DNA of 64,000 bases, from contig NZ_JADUCM010000002.1 of NCBI RefSeq assembly GCF_016009175.1, forward strand, positions 124,001 through 188,000, written 5' to 3'. The notes under the pieces were generated by a model. That model was not told where the DNA came from. It searched no databases and worked only from the letters and a program-made list of their open reading frames with translations. Positions 41,314 through 50,770 of the stretch are shown here, in pieces. The stretch is from Pseudomonas alkylphenolica. GTDB taxonomy: Bacteria > Pseudomonadota > Gammaproteobacteria > Pseudomonadales > Pseudomonadaceae. A program made the position numbers and the translations under genes. The stretch's first letter is position 1; each line of letters opens with the position of its first letter.

Positions 41314-42252
41314 ATGTCCAAATCGCGTTTTGCCGTGCAAATACTGGGTATATGCATGGCAGCCGGTGCAAATGCCGAAGACACCCTGCGCTTGCGGAAC
41401 GTCAACCTGGAGGACCGGGCCAATGGAATGTTAGCCCTAATGTCATATGCCATGACCCCCGATCTCACCTCAAGCTCCCTGAGTATCAATGACAACAGCG
41501 CCGGCAACCCTAGCCTCACACTGACCCAGGCGGGTGGCGGTGCCACGTTAAGCAAGGAAACGCCGCTCTATCTGGAGGGCGCGCTTGCCTACAGCCGTTA
41601 TGATCCGCGCTTTGTTGCAACGGATGGTGAACAAACCCAAACCATTCCAGTTAAATGGAACTCAATTTCCGCTACTGGTGGTGTGGGGTGGGATTTCTCG
41701 CTAACGGACGAATTGGCGCTACGTCCGATCTTCAACTTTGCAGCGGGCTATTTGACCAGCGATATCAATGCCGCACGCTTGTTCATCAACCGTCGTTTTG
41801 ATCGTGATATAGAGTTTCTCGACAACGGTCATATGACTGCCGTAGGCCTGGGCGGTGCGCTGATGCTGGATCTTGAGCGCGTACGTCCCAATTACGAACT
41901 CGATGTCGAATTGCGTTACAGCTACATGAATCTGCAGAACGTCGGAGGAAAAAACGATATCGATGGGCAAGCTATTGCTGACTCCCTCAACCTTTACACG
42001 CGGTGGCGCGCACCCACCGGCTTGATAGCTTTGCAGCGTCCGCTTCGCTATGTGGTGGAGGTTTCTCACTCAGAATATTTGGGGGATCAACGTGGCGTGT
42101 TGGGGTTTGATCGACTTTCAACGATAGGGCTGGGCCTTGAATTGGATTCCAGCGCTTACAACGTCTTTGTCACCCGCACACGGCTTGTGGTCAGGCATGT
42201 GATGGGCGACCACGTTTCGGGAGTTTCGGTGGGATTGGCATGTAGCTTTTGA
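41314..42252 (+). CDS. Outer-membrane beta-barrel protein (solitary autotransporter-barrel-like)
   Basis: 312 residues. A signal peptide (MSKSRFAVQILGICMAAGANA) is followed by amphipathic strand patterns and a C-terminal GLACSF ending in Phe. The overall layout resembles the solitary outer-membrane autotransporter-type barrel family, with no passenger domain. A CAGGAG ribosome site precedes the ATG. Function unknown; it borders the detergent-related genes. Confidence 0.65.
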   Translation: MSKSRFAVQILGICMAAGANAEDTLRLRNVNLEDRANGMLALMSYAMTPDLTSSSLSINDNSAGNPSLTLTQAGGGATLSKETPLYLEGALAYSRYDPRFVATDGEQTQTIPVKWNSISATGGVGWDFSLTDELALRPIFNFAAGYLTSDINAARLFINRRFDRDIEFLDNGHMTAVGLGGALMLDLERVRPNYELDVELRYSYMNLQNVGGKNDIDGQAIADSLNLYTRWRAPTGLIALQRPLRYVVEVSHSEYLGDQRGVLGFDRLSTIGLGLELDSSAYNVFVTRTRLVVRHVMGDHVSGVSVGLACSF

Positions 42253-42308
42253 GCATACCAATCCACATTGACCGATGATTTAGCTATGAATGACCCGCCT
42301 TTGACCCA

Positions 42309-43364
42309 CTAAGGTTGAATCCCGGACGGAAACGCCTGACTTCCTAGTGCTTTACCATCCACGGTCTTGCCGTAGTAGCCTTGATCCGCGCCATGGAATG
42401 CTTTTGCGGTACTGTTCAAGTCGCCATTGAAGCGTGGATCTTGTGGACGTTCGCGGCTGTTGATAAAGGCTGCTACATCCCATGCCTCCTGGACACTCAG
42501 TTGCACCCCTTTTCCTAGTGGCATGTTCTCGAAGATGAAAGTGGCGGCCGTATTGACGCGATGCATCCCCGCCCCCCAATTGTAAGACTGCGCTCCCCAC
42601 AGCGCCGGGAGCACAGGCACGTCAGCCATTTCGCGTCCCTGACCCTGATCTCCATGGCATACCGCACAGTATTGGCTGTAGACCTGTTGGCCACGTGACG
42701 GCGAGGCGTCCTCGGGTGGCTGCGCCAAGGTAGCGAATGCGCGGCCCGGCATGTGTTCGCGCCCGGTCATCTTGACGCGACCAGCCAATGGCCCGGGCAA
42801 GACAAAAGCCTCATCGTTTCCGCCGAGCTGCAGTTGTTTATCGTCAAGCTCTGGCACCGGCTTATCTTGCATGCCAAACATATCCAGCAAGCCGCCCATC
42901 AGCAGCCAATACGAATAGGCAGACATGGCAACCAACTCCGGTGAGTCCAGGGCTGGCGCCTTTCCATTCATCGAGTAGTTGAAACAACCTTGGATGCGCT
43001 CGGCAAAGTTGTTCACTCGATTATCTTTTTTGCGAAACGCGGGGTAAGCCAGGTAAGCGGCCCACATGGGCGCGGCGTAGGCTTTGGTACCGGCGTCCAA
43101 GTGGCAGTTGGTGCAATTGAGGGTGTTGCCCACATAGCGCCCTTTGAGTTGCTGGGTATTAACGAACAGCTCATAACCTTTGCGTACTTTGTCACCAAAG
43201 GCACCACTCGGGATACGTGATAGGTCACGGGGCGTGAAGTAGTGCTCGTCAGCTGCCTTGGGCTGCGTGGCGATCTCTTCTTGCATGTCCGGATAGACCG
43301 CCTGCGCCAGGTTCGGTAGTGCGCACCAGAGCAATATCATCGGCCAGATTCTGTTCGATCTCAT
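42309..43364 (-). CDS. Periplasmic diheme cytochrome c, thiosulfate dehydrogenase (TsdA)-like
   Basis: 351 residues from the ATG at 43364 with GAGGAAG upstream. Signal peptide (MRSNRIWPMILLWCALPNLAQA), then two heme-c motifs, CTNCH (in GNTLNCTNCHLDAGTKAYAAPMW) and CAVCH (in YSQYCAVCHGDQGQG). The first segment matches TsdA-type proteins. Whether the special cysteine heme ligand of true TsdA is present I cannot tell. It lies 10 bases downstream of a cytochrome c4-like gene, a common electron-accepting partner of TsdA. Confidence 0.78.
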   Translation of the reverse strand: MRSNRIWPMILLWCALPNLAQAVYPDMQEEIATQPKAADEHYFTPRDLSRIPSGAFGDKVRKGYELFVNTQQLKGRYVGNTLNCTNCHLDAGTKAYAAPMWAAYLAYPAFRKKDNRVNNFAERIQGCFNYSMNGKAPALDSPELVAMSAYSYWLLMGGLLDMFGMQDKPVPELDDKQLQLGGNDEAFVLPGPLAGRVKMTGREHMPGRAFATLAQPPEDASPSRGQQVYSQYCAVCHGDQGQGREMADVPVLPALWGAQSYNWGAGMHRVNTAATFIFENMPLGKGVQLSVQEAWDVAAFINSRERPQDPRFNGDLNSTAKAFHGADQGYYGKTVDGKALGSQAFPSGIQP

Positions 43365-43374
43365 GTCTGCTTCC

Positions 43375-43980
43375 TCACTGAATCGCAGCCAAGTAACGGC
43401 CAAGCGCCTGGATATCTTCTGCACTCAGTCGTTTTGCGATAGCGGCCATCATGTTGCCGGGGTCGCCTTTGCGCTCACCTTTCTGCCAAGCCAGCAACTG
43501 CGCACTGACATAATCCGCCTGCTGGCCGGCCAAGCGTGGGAAAGGCCCGCCCCCTACGGCCGACGGACCGTGGCAGCTGTAACAAGCGGGAATCCCTCGC
43601 GTTATGTCGCCTTGATAATAAAGTCGCTCAGCTGCAGACCCGGCTTGAAGCTGGCCGCGCACGTGCAGCTCAGGCAGTTTGCCTTGGGACGCAAAATAGG
43701 TAGCGACGGGTCTGCGCAATTGCAGGTCGGTATAAGCTTGCGCCATCGGTGTCATCAGCGGATTGCTGCGTTGTCCGGAAATGAAGTGGTCGATCTGAGC
43801 CTCGATGTACTGCGTCGACAATCCGGCAAGCATGGGGCCCTGGGTGGTGCCCTGACCACGCTCCCCATGGCAAGCGAAACAAGGCTGCGCTTCACGTGGA
43901 GCTTGTTCCTGTGCCCAAACCATGCCTGCGAGCCCCGCGTCCAGCACCATTAGCGCTGCGGCCATTCTCACACTGCGCAT
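43375..43980 (-). CDS. Cytochrome c4-like diheme protein
   Basis: 201 residues. Signal peptide to about AGMVWA, then two similar halves each with a heme motif: CFACHGERGQG and CYSCHGPSAVGG. The repeated LAGLSTQYIEAQIDHF / LAGQQADYVSAQLLAW units are typical of cytochrome c4. First gene of a two-gene unit with the TsdA-like protein; the pair likely passes electrons to the respiratory chain. Confidence 0.85.
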   Translation of the reverse strand: MRSVRMAAALMVLDAGLAGMVWAQEQAPREAQPCFACHGERGQGTTQGPMLAGLSTQYIEAQIDHFISGQRSNPLMTPMAQAYTDLQLRRPVATYFASQGKLPELHVRGQLQAGSAAERLYYQGDITRGIPACYSCHGPSAVGGGPFPRLAGQQADYVSAQLLAWQKGERKGDPGNMMAAIAKRLSAEDIQALGRYLAAIQ

Positions 43981-44331
43981 CGAGCACCTCCCAGATCATC
44001 CATTCGATCAAGACTGCCAATAGCATAGGCGAGTAATCCGGAGCGGCTAGCCACTGCGCAGGGCTGGTTACTCGTTAAATTTTTGTCTGCAAATTAGGTC
44101 CGGAGACGATCTATCAAACTCCGAATTGCTGTCATGAAATGAGAAATGAAACGCATATTCCTCACACAAAAGTGGAACTCACCGCGATAGCTACTAGGCT
44201 GTTTTTAGTCATAGCCGGGCTGGGCGCACCTTTACACGGCTGTTCTTGAGTATTTCGAGACGATACCTAAAACCATTGGGCGCCCATGAACTGGAAGTTC
44301 TGTGATTTTTACACTTAGCAGGGGATGCTTG
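43981..44331. other. Gene-free stretch with divergent promoters
   Basis: Separates the minus-strand cytochromes from the plus-strand FadL gene. No coding region is supported and the sequence is relatively AT-rich. I do not see an unambiguous promoter. Confidence 0.4.
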
Positions 44332-45633
44332 ATGGGTAACATTTGTGCACGAACCGCGCGGATGTGGTGTGCGGCCATTTTCAGCTCAGGGCTTGGGCTG
44401 TTAAGTCCTGACTCGAACGCCGGTGGTCTCTTCATCTACGAAGCCGGCCAGGAAGGCGCCGGACTAGCTAATGCGGGCTCTGCCGCACTCGCAACCGATC
44501 CCAGTGTACTAATGAGCAACCCAGCTGGAATTACCGAACTCAAGGGCACACAGGTCAGTGCCAATGCCCAGGTGATCCTCGGCCACATGCGTTTTTCTCG
44601 TGACGACAGCAACCAGTTCGACGGCAACGAGGGCGGTAATGCCCTACAGTGGCTGCCGGGCGCGAGCTTGTTCATCAGCCACCAGATCGACGATCGTTCG
44701 GCCGTCGGCTTTGGCATGTACGGTAACTTTGGCCTGGCGCTGAACTACGACGATGACTGGGCTGGCCGTTACTTCAGCCAAGAGACAGCCGTTATCGGGG
44801 TTTCCTTTCAGCCAACCATCGCCCATCAGTTCACCGACCAACTTTCAGTCGGTATCGGCCCACGTATTCTCTACGGTTATTACCGAACTGAAGTGGCCAT
44901 CAACAACAACTTGCTCGGTCTGCGTGATAGTCCGGACGGGCAACTGGAATACAAAGACACTGATGTAGGCACCGGGATCAACCTCGGCTTGCTCTACAAG
45001 TTGGATGAGAGCACCAAAATAGGTTTGGCGTACACCAGCAAGGTGAAGTTGGAGTTTGAAGATAGCCCTGACGTACGCAAAGTCAGCAACCCGATCATCA
45101 ATGCCGCTCTGCGTCGACTGGATGCCGACTCGTTGGAGCTGGACATGAATGTCCCCCAGACTGTGCTGCTTAGCGTGGCACATCAGCTCGACCCGCAATG
45201 GAAGCTACTAGGCAGCCTGGGCTGGCAAGACTGGAGCGACTTCGGCGAGATAGGCGTGGAAGTGGATGCCAATGCCGGCGGCGTAGATCGCACCATTGAC
45301 CGCCAGTACAAAGACACTTGGCATGCATCGATCGGTGCGCAGTATCAAGCCACTAAGCAAATTCGCTGGAGTATGGGTCTAGGCTACGACAGCTCTGCGG
45401 TAGACGACAAAGATCGCACCGTCGACAACCCCATGGGCGAAGCTTGGCGCTTCGCGACGGGGGTCAATTACCAGCTTGAAGAAGGTCTCGATCTGCACTT
45501 GGCTTATACCCTCGTGTGGTTGGGTGACATGGACGACGAACAGACTAAGTCGCGTTCGGGGACCACACTCTCCGGAACATACAAGGATGCCGCCCTACAT
45601 ATCGTAGGCGGCGGTGCGACTTGGCGCTTTTGA
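44332..45633 (+). CDS. FadL-family outer-membrane hydrophobic-compound channel
   Basis: 433 residues. A signal peptide precedes GGLFIYEAGQEGAGLANAGSAAL, and the conserved NPAG motif is present (LMSNPAGITEL near residue 75). The barrel ends in GGGATWRF. FadL/TodX channels bring fatty acids or hydrophobic compounds across the outer membrane. With a DUF3313 lipoprotein and an SdsA-type sulfatase downstream, alkyl chains are the likely cargo. The ATG at 44332 is used; TTG/ATG codons upstream at 44302 are not conserved. Confidence 0.88.
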   Translation: MGNICARTARMWCAAIFSSGLGLLSPDSNAGGLFIYEAGQEGAGLANAGSAALATDPSVLMSNPAGITELKGTQVSANAQVILGHMRFSRDDSNQFDGNEGGNALQWLPGASLFISHQIDDRSAVGFGMYGNFGLALNYDDDWAGRYFSQETAVIGVSFQPTIAHQFTDQLSVGIGPRILYGYYRTEVAINNNLLGLRDSPDGQLEYKDTDVGTGINLGLLYKLDESTKIGLAYTSKVKLEFEDSPDVRKVSNPIINAALRRLDADSLELDMNVPQTVLLSVAHQLDPQWKLLGSLGWQDWSDFGEIGVEVDANAGGVDRTIDRQYKDTWHASIGAQYQATKQIRWSMGLGYDSSAVDDKDRTVDNPMGEAWRFATGVNYQLEEGLDLHLAYTLVWLGDMDDEQTKSRSGTTLSGTYKDAALHIVGGGATWRF

Positions 45634-45691
45634 CTCGGACCACCGTGTCACGACCTGAAGCTGAACTGAATTGACCACAAGGAGTTCCACC

Positions 45692-46360
45692 ATGAAGTTG
45701 AAGCCGCTAGCGGTCGTATTGTGCCTGGCCACTGTAGGGATTACGGGGTGCACCAGCAAATACGTAGCGCCCGAGGAATACTCGGGCTTCCTCAAAAATT
45801 ATCAAGCGCTCAAGGAAGAGAAGTCGCCCACTGGTGGGGCGGTGATGCGCTGGATCAAGCCGGGGGTGAACGCAAACCAGTTCACCAGCATCTATGTTGA
45901 ACCAAGCCAGCTCTATCCAAAACCACAACCAACCGAGAAGGTGCCGCAAAAAACATTAAACGGCATCACCACTTACTACGATCAAGTGCTTCAAACACAG
46001 TTTGCCAAAGAGTTGCCGCTTGCCAGCGGCCCCGGCCCAAAAGTGCTGGTAGTACGTCCGGCAATCACTGCGGTAAGCGCCAAAACCAAAGGCCTGCAAC
46101 CTTATGAAGTGATCCCAATTGCCCTGGTAGCCGCCGGTGTCAGCTATGCAACCGGTATCCGCGATCAGGACACCAGCCTCGCCACCGAAGCGGCTTTCAT
46201 AGATGGCAGCAATAACGAAGTGGTCGCCCAAGTGGTACGAAAAGGCGCAGGCGCCGAGTTGGACAACTCCTCCCAAGTCATGACAGCCAACGATGCCAAA
46301 GCTGTACTCGATGGCTGGGCACGCGACATGGCGAAGTCTTTTGAGATGCTTAAGAAGTAG
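45692..46360 (+). CDS. DUF3313 lipoprotein
   Basis: 222 residues. A lipobox VGITGC at about residues 17-22 marks a lipid-anchored protein, and AAGGAG precedes the ATG at 45692. Segments SGFLKNYQAL, WIKPGVNANQFTSIYVEPSQ and VLVVRPAITAVSAKT match DUF3313. Members often lie near porins or efflux genes; the function is unknown. It lies between the FadL gene and the alkylsulfatase gene on the same strand. Confidence 0.8.
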   Translation: MKLKPLAVVLCLATVGITGCTSKYVAPEEYSGFLKNYQALKEEKSPTGGAVMRWIKPGVNANQFTSIYVEPSQLYPKPQPTEKVPQKTLNGITTYYDQVLQTQFAKELPLASGPGPKVLVVRPAITAVSAKTKGLQPYEVIPIALVAAGVSYATGIRDQDTSLATEAAFIDGSNNEVVAQVVRKGAGAELDNSSQVMTANDAKAVLDGWARDMAKSFEMLKK

Positions 46361-46481
46361 ATATCTATTGCTGGCCGTCGCAGGCCGCCAATATCTACTT
46401 CAGGATGAATAGCACGTTGGAATGCATAACGCTGGAAGTTACCCCGATGGGTACAGCAAATTGATCAAGAAGGAGTTTGAA

Positions 46482-48503
46482 ATGAAAGCGATTGCTCAAA
46501 CCTCGTCCCTCAAAGCTGATGGTGCATCAGCGGGAATTTGGAAGCTCAGCACGTCGGTCCTGCTCGCCGCAGCCATTGCCGTGAGCACCCATGCCTGGGC
46601 TGCTGAATCGCCAAAACCCGCCACCGAGGCCACCAAAGCGGCCAACGATGCGCTGCTCAAAGAGCTGCCGTTCAACGACAAGACTTCGTTCGAACTGGCG
46701 CACAAAGGCTTCATCGCCCCGCTGCCGTCCGAGCCGGTCAAAGGCCCGAACGGCAACATGATCTGGGACCCGAACAAGTACGGTTTCATCAAGGAAGGTG
46801 AAACCGCACCGGCCACTACCAACCCCAGCTTGTGGCGCCAGTCGCAACTGATCAACATCTCTGGCCTGTTCGAAGTCACCGATGGTATCTACCAGGTGCG
46901 TAACTACGACCTGTCGAACGTGACCATAATCGAGGGCAAGAGCGGCCTCACCATCATCGACCCACTGATATCCACAGAGACCGCCAAGGCGGCACTCGAC
47001 TTGTACTTCAAGCATCGGCCGAAAAAACCGGTAGTCGCAGTGATCTACACCCACAGCCATATCGACCACTACGGTGGTGTACGCGGTGTGGTGGACGAAA
47101 AGGACGTCAAGGCTGGCAAGGTCAAGATCTACGCGCCAAACGGCTTCTTGGAGCATGCAGTGGCTGAGAACGTCATGGCCGGCACCGCAATGAGCCGCCG
47201 CGCCAGCTACATGTACGGCAACCTTCTACCACCAAACGAAACCGGACAACTGGGCGCCGGTCTGGGTACGACCACGTCTACCGGTACCGTGACCCTGATT
47301 CCGCCGACTGACCTCATCGAAAAGACCGGCGAAACACACGTAATCGACGGACTGACCTACGAGTTCCTCTACGCGCCGGGTAGCGAGGCGCCGGCCGAAA
47401 TGCTCATCTACATCAAGGAGAAGAAGGCCCTCAACGCGGCAGAGGACTCCACCCATACGCTGCACAATACCTACTCGCTGCGTGGTGCGAAGATTCGCGA
47501 GCCACTGCCTTGGTCCAAGTACCTCAATGAGTCCCTGAAGATGTGGGGCAATGAAGTCCAGGTCATGTATGCCCAGCACCACTGGCCGGTCTGGGGCAAC
47601 AAGGAAGTCAAGGATCAGCTGTCGTCACAGCGCGACATGTACCGCTACATCAACGATGAAACCCTGCGTCTGGCCAACAAGGGGTACACCATGACCGAAA
47701 TCGCCGAGCAGGTGAAACTGCCCAAGTCGATTGCCGACCGTTTCTCCAACCGTGGTTACTACGGCTCGCTGAACCACAACGTCAAGGCCACTTACGTGCT
47801 GCATTTGGGTTGGTATATCGGCAACCCGGCCACTTTGTGGGAGCTGCCGCCGGATGAACAGGCCAAGCGTTACGTCGACATGATGGGCGGCGCCGACGCC
47901 GTGCTGAAAAAAGCCAAGGAGTACTACGACAAGGGTGATTACCGCTGGGTAGCCGAGGTGGTCAACCATGTGGTGTTCGCCGATCCGAACAACCAGGCGG
48001 CGAAGAACCTGCAAGCCGACACGCTGGAGCAACTGGGCTACCAGGCCGAGAGCGGCCCGTGGCGCAACTTCTACCTGACCGGTGCGCAAGAGCTGCGCAA
48101 TGGCGTGCAGAAGCTGCCTACACCGGACACCGCCAGCCCCGACACCGTCAAGGCGATGGACCTGGACCTGTTCTTCGACTTCCTGGCCATGCGACTGAAA
48201 GGGCCTGAGGTGGGCGACAAGCACATCACCCTGAACCTGGACTTCACTGACCTCAAGCAGAAGTACACGCTGGAGATGGTCAACGGTGTACTCAACCACA
48301 CCGAGGGCGTGCAAGCGAAGGACGCCGACGCAACCATCACGCTAACCCGTGACACCTTGAACAACATTATGCTCAAGCAGACTACGCTGAAGGATGCTGT
48401 CAGCAAAGGCGACGTGAAGATCAACGGCAACGAGGGCAAGCTTGATGAGTTGATGAGCTACATGGACAACTTCGACCTCTGGTTCAATATTGTCACACCG
48501 TAA
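46482..48503 (+). CDS. sdsA: SdsA-type alkyl sulfatase (metallo-beta-lactamase fold)
   Basis: 673 residues from the ATG at 46482 with AAGGAG upstream. A signal peptide ends near THAWAA. The metallo-beta-lactamase motif is THSHIDHYGG (His191, His193, Asp195, His196), with further ligand regions EDSTHTLHN and MYAQHHWPVWGN. A dimerisation domain follows (LANKGYTMTEIAEQVKLP), and the C-terminal part is a sterol-carrier-like SCP2 domain. Pseudomonas SdsA1 hydrolyses SDS to 1-dodecanol and sulfate. Family and domains are clear; substrate is inferred from homologues. Confidence 0.92.
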   Translation: MKAIAQTSSLKADGASAGIWKLSTSVLLAAAIAVSTHAWAAESPKPATEATKAANDALLKELPFNDKTSFELAHKGFIAPLPSEPVKGPNGNMIWDPNKYGFIKEGETAPATTNPSLWRQSQLINISGLFEVTDGIYQVRNYDLSNVTIIEGKSGLTIIDPLISTETAKAALDLYFKHRPKKPVVAVIYTHSHIDHYGGVRGVVDEKDVKAGKVKIYAPNGFLEHAVAENVMAGTAMSRRASYMYGNLLPPNETGQLGAGLGTTTSTGTVTLIPPTDLIEKTGETHVIDGLTYEFLYAPGSEAPAEMLIYIKEKKALNAAEDSTHTLHNTYSLRGAKIREPLPWSKYLNESLKMWGNEVQVMYAQHHWPVWGNKEVKDQLSSQRDMYRYINDETLRLANKGYTMTEIAEQVKLPKSIADRFSNRGYYGSLNHNVKATYVLHLGWYIGNPATLWELPPDEQAKRYVDMMGGADAVLKKAKEYYDKGDYRWVAEVVNHVVFADPNNQAAKNLQADTLEQLGYQAESGPWRNFYLTGAQELRNGVQKLPTPDTASPDTVKAMDLDLFFDFLAMRLKGPEVGDKHITLNLDFTDLKQKYTLEMVNGVLNHTEGVQAKDADATITLTRDTLNNIMLKQTTLKDAVSKGDVKINGNEGKLDELMSYMDNFDLWFNIVTP

Positions 48504-48530
48504 CGCTCCTACTGATGCTTGATTGCATCA

Positions 48531-48572
48531 CGGCAAGCCATTGGCACTGGGCCGGTGGCTTGCCGCTTTTTT
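48531..48572 (+). terminator. Terminator after the alkyl sulfatase gene
   Basis: CGGCAAGCCA and TGGCTTGCCG form a 10-bp stem with a GC-rich inner part, followed by a T-run (CTTTTTT). It ends the FadL-DUF3313-sdsA block. Confidence 0.88.
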
Positions 48573-48657
48573 ATTCACTCAATGCAGCAACCCTGGGGTA
48601 CTTAGACGAAGCTTGTCCTAGTGAAACCGTGCGAACTCTAATTTGAAGGTCAAAAAT

Positions 48658-49170
48658 ATGAGCACGCTGATACATAAAATCAAACATGAATTTATGAAAG
48701 TCCTTCCGCCGACCATCTTCTTTTTTATCATTTTGCACATTGTCGCCCTTATTCGAGGGCTGATGATCAAGGGGTCGGGAGTTGATCTACCCGTCTCGGC
48801 CTCGGTGCTGATTGCCTCCATGATCCTCGGCAAATCGGTGTTGGTCGCGGATATGCTGCCCTTCATCAACCGCTTTCCCGACAAACCCCTGATCTGGAAT
48901 GTCACTTGGAAGACGCTCATGTATGCGGTGGTCGCGCTGGTTGTGCATTACCTGGAGCGGCTGTACGAGTACTGGAAAGAGGCACCCAGCCTCATTGATG
49001 CGAATTCGCTGCTGTGGTCGTCGATGAACTGGCCGCGTTTTTGGGCAATACAGATTCTGCTGGTTACATTGATTTTCATGTATTGCGTGATCGCGGAGCT
49101 GGCACGAGTCATTGGTCGTGATCGACTGAAGGTGATGTTCGTGGGCCCGCTTCCGCCAATGCAACGTTGA
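48658..49170 (+). CDS. Uncharacterised four-helix membrane protein
   Basis: 170 residues. Membrane segments lie at about 17-36, 47-65, 82-98 and 128-148, with an arginine-rich end. The ATG at 48658 is preceded by GAAGGT. I do not recognise a family. It is the last gene before the transposition module and may have been carried in separately. Confidence 0.65.
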   Translation: MSTLIHKIKHEFMKVLPPTIFFFIILHIVALIRGLMIKGSGVDLPVSASVLIASMILGKSVLVADMLPFINRFPDKPLIWNVTWKTLMYAVVALVVHYLERLYEYWKEAPSLIDANSLLWSSMNWPRFWAIQILLVTLIFMYCVIAELARVIGRDRLKVMFVGPLPPMQR

Positions 49171-49333
49171 ACCGACGTAAGCCTTTCGACTCATGTCGCC
49201 AATCAGCATCGGCAAAAACCTCTCTATTCAGCCAACGCACGAAGGGCACGGGAATAAGGGAAAGAATTCTTTCTCTTAACCGTCTCTGGATTCCACCCAA
49301 TGCTGCAGGCGTTCTTAATTGCTAACTCAGCGA

Positions 49334-49394
49334 TGTAAACCTGTTTTTTCCACTGTAAACCACCCTAGTTAACAGTGAAAAAAATAGGTTTACA
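49334..49394. repeat. Long imperfect inverted repeat next to tnsC
   Basis: Outer arms TGTAAACCT and AGGTTTACA enclose T-rich and A-rich runs and an inner CACTGT/ACAGTG pair; TGTAAACC also recurs at 49354. It lies 45 bases past the tnsC stop. It could be a two-way terminator or a protein-binding site, and it is unlike the CTGTCGCA repeats of the element ends. The rest of 49171-49438 shows no gene. Confidence 0.7.
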
Positions 49395-49438
49395 GGCACG
49401 CAATCATTGGGCCAGGGACGGAAATCTTCGCTACACCA

Positions 49439-50770
49439 TCACCTAGGTTTGGGGTCCTTATCGTCCTCCATCCAAGCATAGAAAGCTTTGGCCTGATCCT
49501 CCTCAGAGAGCTCCTCAACCGAAGGCCGCCGCGGGCGGGCATTCGGCTTCTGCAGAGCATTCGCTAAGGCATCAAGTTGCTTTTTTACAGATCGTTCTGA
49601 TGCAGTGAGCGATGAGTTGAAAACCTTCTGGGTGACTCGCTCCTGCCGTTCAGCTCGCGCAAACTTCACGACGTTGGACGTGAACGCGGTTGGCAGATCA
49701 AACGGACAACGCAGGTCTAGATGCTGTTTGGACACCCGGCCACCCAGAGCCAATTTTTGAAGGTGTTCGACTTGTTTGGCACTGGACGTGTACGCCGCTG
49801 AGCGATAAGCCTGGCCGATATCTTGAAGGGACGCTGCATGACGGCCTGCACTGCGGCACTCAATGTACGCCTGCTTCAACAACTCCACCGCCAGACGCTT
49901 GATACCGAAGGTGTAACGGTAAATTTCCCGTGCCAAATCACCCTGATTACGGCAAATCGCGCCATTGCCCACACGAACACATTCATCGATGAAAGCTTTC
50001 CAGTCGGAACTACCAGGCTCATCGGGCAGCATGATTCTTGGGTCGGTCAGCAAGCGCTGTTGATCCTCACTGTTCCTCTCAAACAGCTTATGGCCCAAGC
50101 TGTAGTTGCATACGTAGACCATTGGCGGACCGATACCAGCCATGCTCAAGAGGATATCTGTAACCTTCGCTGCACCAAGCCCCTTTTGGATGTACTGCAT
50201 TTCATCCAGGATGACTAACGACACCCCATCACGATTCGCCCTACGTCGGCATTCAATCAGCAGCTCAGCAACGGTCAGTCGTGACAGAGGCACCTCAACG
50301 AACTCTCGAAGAAGGGCCTTAGCATTGGTGGTACCACGGGCGCTTGCGTACCAATGCGACCGCAACGGTAGATCACCCTGGAAGTGATCGCAGGACAGAT
50401 CCACGGGGCCCGGCAAAACCTTGCGCAGCGCAGCAATCGTCTGGCTCTTCCCAACCCCAGCAAGTCCTGTAAAACACACCGGCACAGCATCCACTGCAGG
50501 TGCTTCATAGAGCCCTCGAGCGTACTCGCTCTCACAAGAGAACAATGCTCGCGCATGCAGCGCTGCGCGCCCCACCATCTCCTGGATGAACTCAATCGTG
50601 AATGCGTTGGGAATGAAAGACTCACGCAAGGCTTGAGACAGCACCTCTGCCGCCAACCTGGGTTCGATTTCGTACAGACTTTCCAATGGCTCAGGGCGAC
50701 GCGTGATGATCTGGCGGACCTGATCAGCCGTTTGGCAGCCGTCGAACCAGCTCGCAATGGCCTCATTCAT
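49439..50770 (-). CDS. tnsC: Tn7-like transposition regulator TnsC (AAA+ ATPase)
   Basis: 443 residues, shorter than Tn7 TnsC (555). Walker A is GLAGVGKSQT (about 102-111) and Walker B is SLVILDE (184-190), followed by MQYIQKG. TnsC forms ATP-dependent filaments on target DNA and links TniQ-type selectors to the TnsAB transposase. The start overlaps the tnsB stop (ATGA). Third gene of a tnsA-tnsB-tnsC operon. Confidence 0.92.
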   Translation of the reverse strand: MNEAIASWFDGCQTADQVRQIITRRPEPLESLYEIEPRLAAEVLSQALRESFIPNAFTIEFIQEMVGRAALHARALFSCESEYARGLYEAPAVDAVPVCFTGLAGVGKSQTIAALRKVLPGPVDLSCDHFQGDLPLRSHWYASARGTTNAKALLREFVEVPLSRLTVAELLIECRRRANRDGVSLVILDEMQYIQKGLGAAKVTDILLSMAGIGPPMVYVCNYSLGHKLFERNSEDQQRLLTDPRIMLPDEPGSSDWKAFIDECVRVGNGAICRNQGDLAREIYRYTFGIKRLAVELLKQAYIECRSAGRHAASLQDIGQAYRSAAYTSSAKQVEHLQKLALGGRVSKQHLDLRCPFDLPTAFTSNVVKFARAERQERVTQKVFNSSLTASERSVKKQLDALANALQKPNARPRRPSVEELSEEDQAKAFYAWMEDDKDPKPR

